Shown in pieces: positions 5,478-5,507 of a stretch of DNA of 5,507 nt. Source of the DNA: Anaerolineales bacterium. GTDB taxonomy: Bacteria; Chloroflexota; Anaerolineae; Anaerolineales; E44-bin32. The notes under the pieces are model-generated. The model was not told where the DNA came from. It saw nothing but the letters and a program-made list of their open reading frames with translations, and searched no databases. The position numbers and the translations under genes are program-made. The number at the start of each line of letters is the position of its first letter. Positions within the stretch are counted from its first letter, which is position 1. The stretch lies in the NCBI GenBank assembly GCA_023144145.1, contig JAGLGG010000063.1, forward strand, positions 1 through 5,507, given 5' to 3'.

Positions 5478-5505
5478 TCTCTAATCTCCAATCTCAAGTC
5501 TCTAA
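5478..5505 (+). repeat. four tandem 7-nt repeats, TCTCYAA-like
   Basis: TCTCTAA, TCTCCAA, TCTCAAG and TCTCTAA follow each other without gaps and run to within two bases of the window end, so the array may continue beyond it. No open reading frame uses it. Such heptamer arrays are variable-number intergenic repeats; reverse-oriented copies lie at 5244-5257. Confidence 0.75.
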
Positions 5506-5507
5506 AG

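Larger units (their letters stand above)
5067..5507. other. gene-free region upstream of the lipoprotein gene, rich in repeats
   Basis: No convincing coding frame spans this 441-bp stretch; a plus-strand frame at 5002-5205 overlaps the lipoprotein antisense and has no family likeness. It should hold the lipoprotein promoter, but I see no confident -35/-10 pair. AGATC (5083-5087) and GATCT (5095-5099) can form a small hairpin in the lipoprotein leader. The other elements (18-bp tandem repeat, heptamer arrays, two-tier hairpin) are listed separately. The stretch 5258-5366 shows nothing I can name beyond scattered AGATTGGA-like words. Confidence 0.7.

Overview
The window holds the 3' part of a plus-strand metabolic operon, one convergent minus-strand lipoprotein gene, and two intergenic stretches full of palindromes and short repeats. 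Base composition looks close to balanced. The intergenic elements (a long inverted repeat with GTAGGGGCGAAGCATTCGC arms, a gapless double hairpin closed by GGAGT/ACTCC, and TCTCYAA heptamers) resemble repeats I associate with environmental Chloroflexota, especially Anaerolineae. That taxonomic guess comes from memory of repeat style and is low to moderate in confidence; there is no rRNA or marker gene here.

Operon, 1-3961 (+). It opens with the last 28 codons of a LeuD-like small subunit of the isopropylmalate/homoaconitate/dimethylmaleate hydro-lyase family. After 11 nt comes a 12-helix MFS transporter (99-1325), after 42 nt an isocitrate/isopropylmalate-type beta-decarboxylating dehydrogenase (1368-2486), and after 89 nt an MmgE/PrpD-family protein (2576-3961). 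All are co-directional, each with a plausible ribosome binding site and no strong terminator between them. Together they look like a module that moves a di- or tricarboxylic acid across the membrane and acts on it by dehydration/hydration, oxidative decarboxylation, and an MmgE/PrpD step (dehydration, decarboxylation or epimerisation). The substrate is not identifiable. The dehydrogenase carries NADP-type cofactor residues but lacks one arginine and one substrate-loop asparagine of E. coli isocitrate dehydrogenase. This set does not match the usual leucine, lysine or methylcitrate operons and is the most interesting biology in the window.

Intergenic region 3962-4337. No convincing gene. It holds at least four unrelated palindromic elements: an imperfect hairpin, a perfect three-way-junction sequence, a 19-bp inverted repeat with a 29-nt loop, and a probable terminator for the minus-strand gene.

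Minus-strand gene 5066-4338. A 242-residue secreted lipoprotein of unknown function with a clear lipobox cysteine at residue 19.

Right end, 5067-5507. No convincing gene. It contains the lipoprotein's ribosome binding site and leader, two adjacent 18-bp near-identical repeats that are each palindromic, 7-nt repeats in opposite orientations at 5244-5257 and 5478-5505, and a two-tier hairpin followed on the minus strand by a T-tract, probably a terminator for a minus-strand gene lying to the right of the window.
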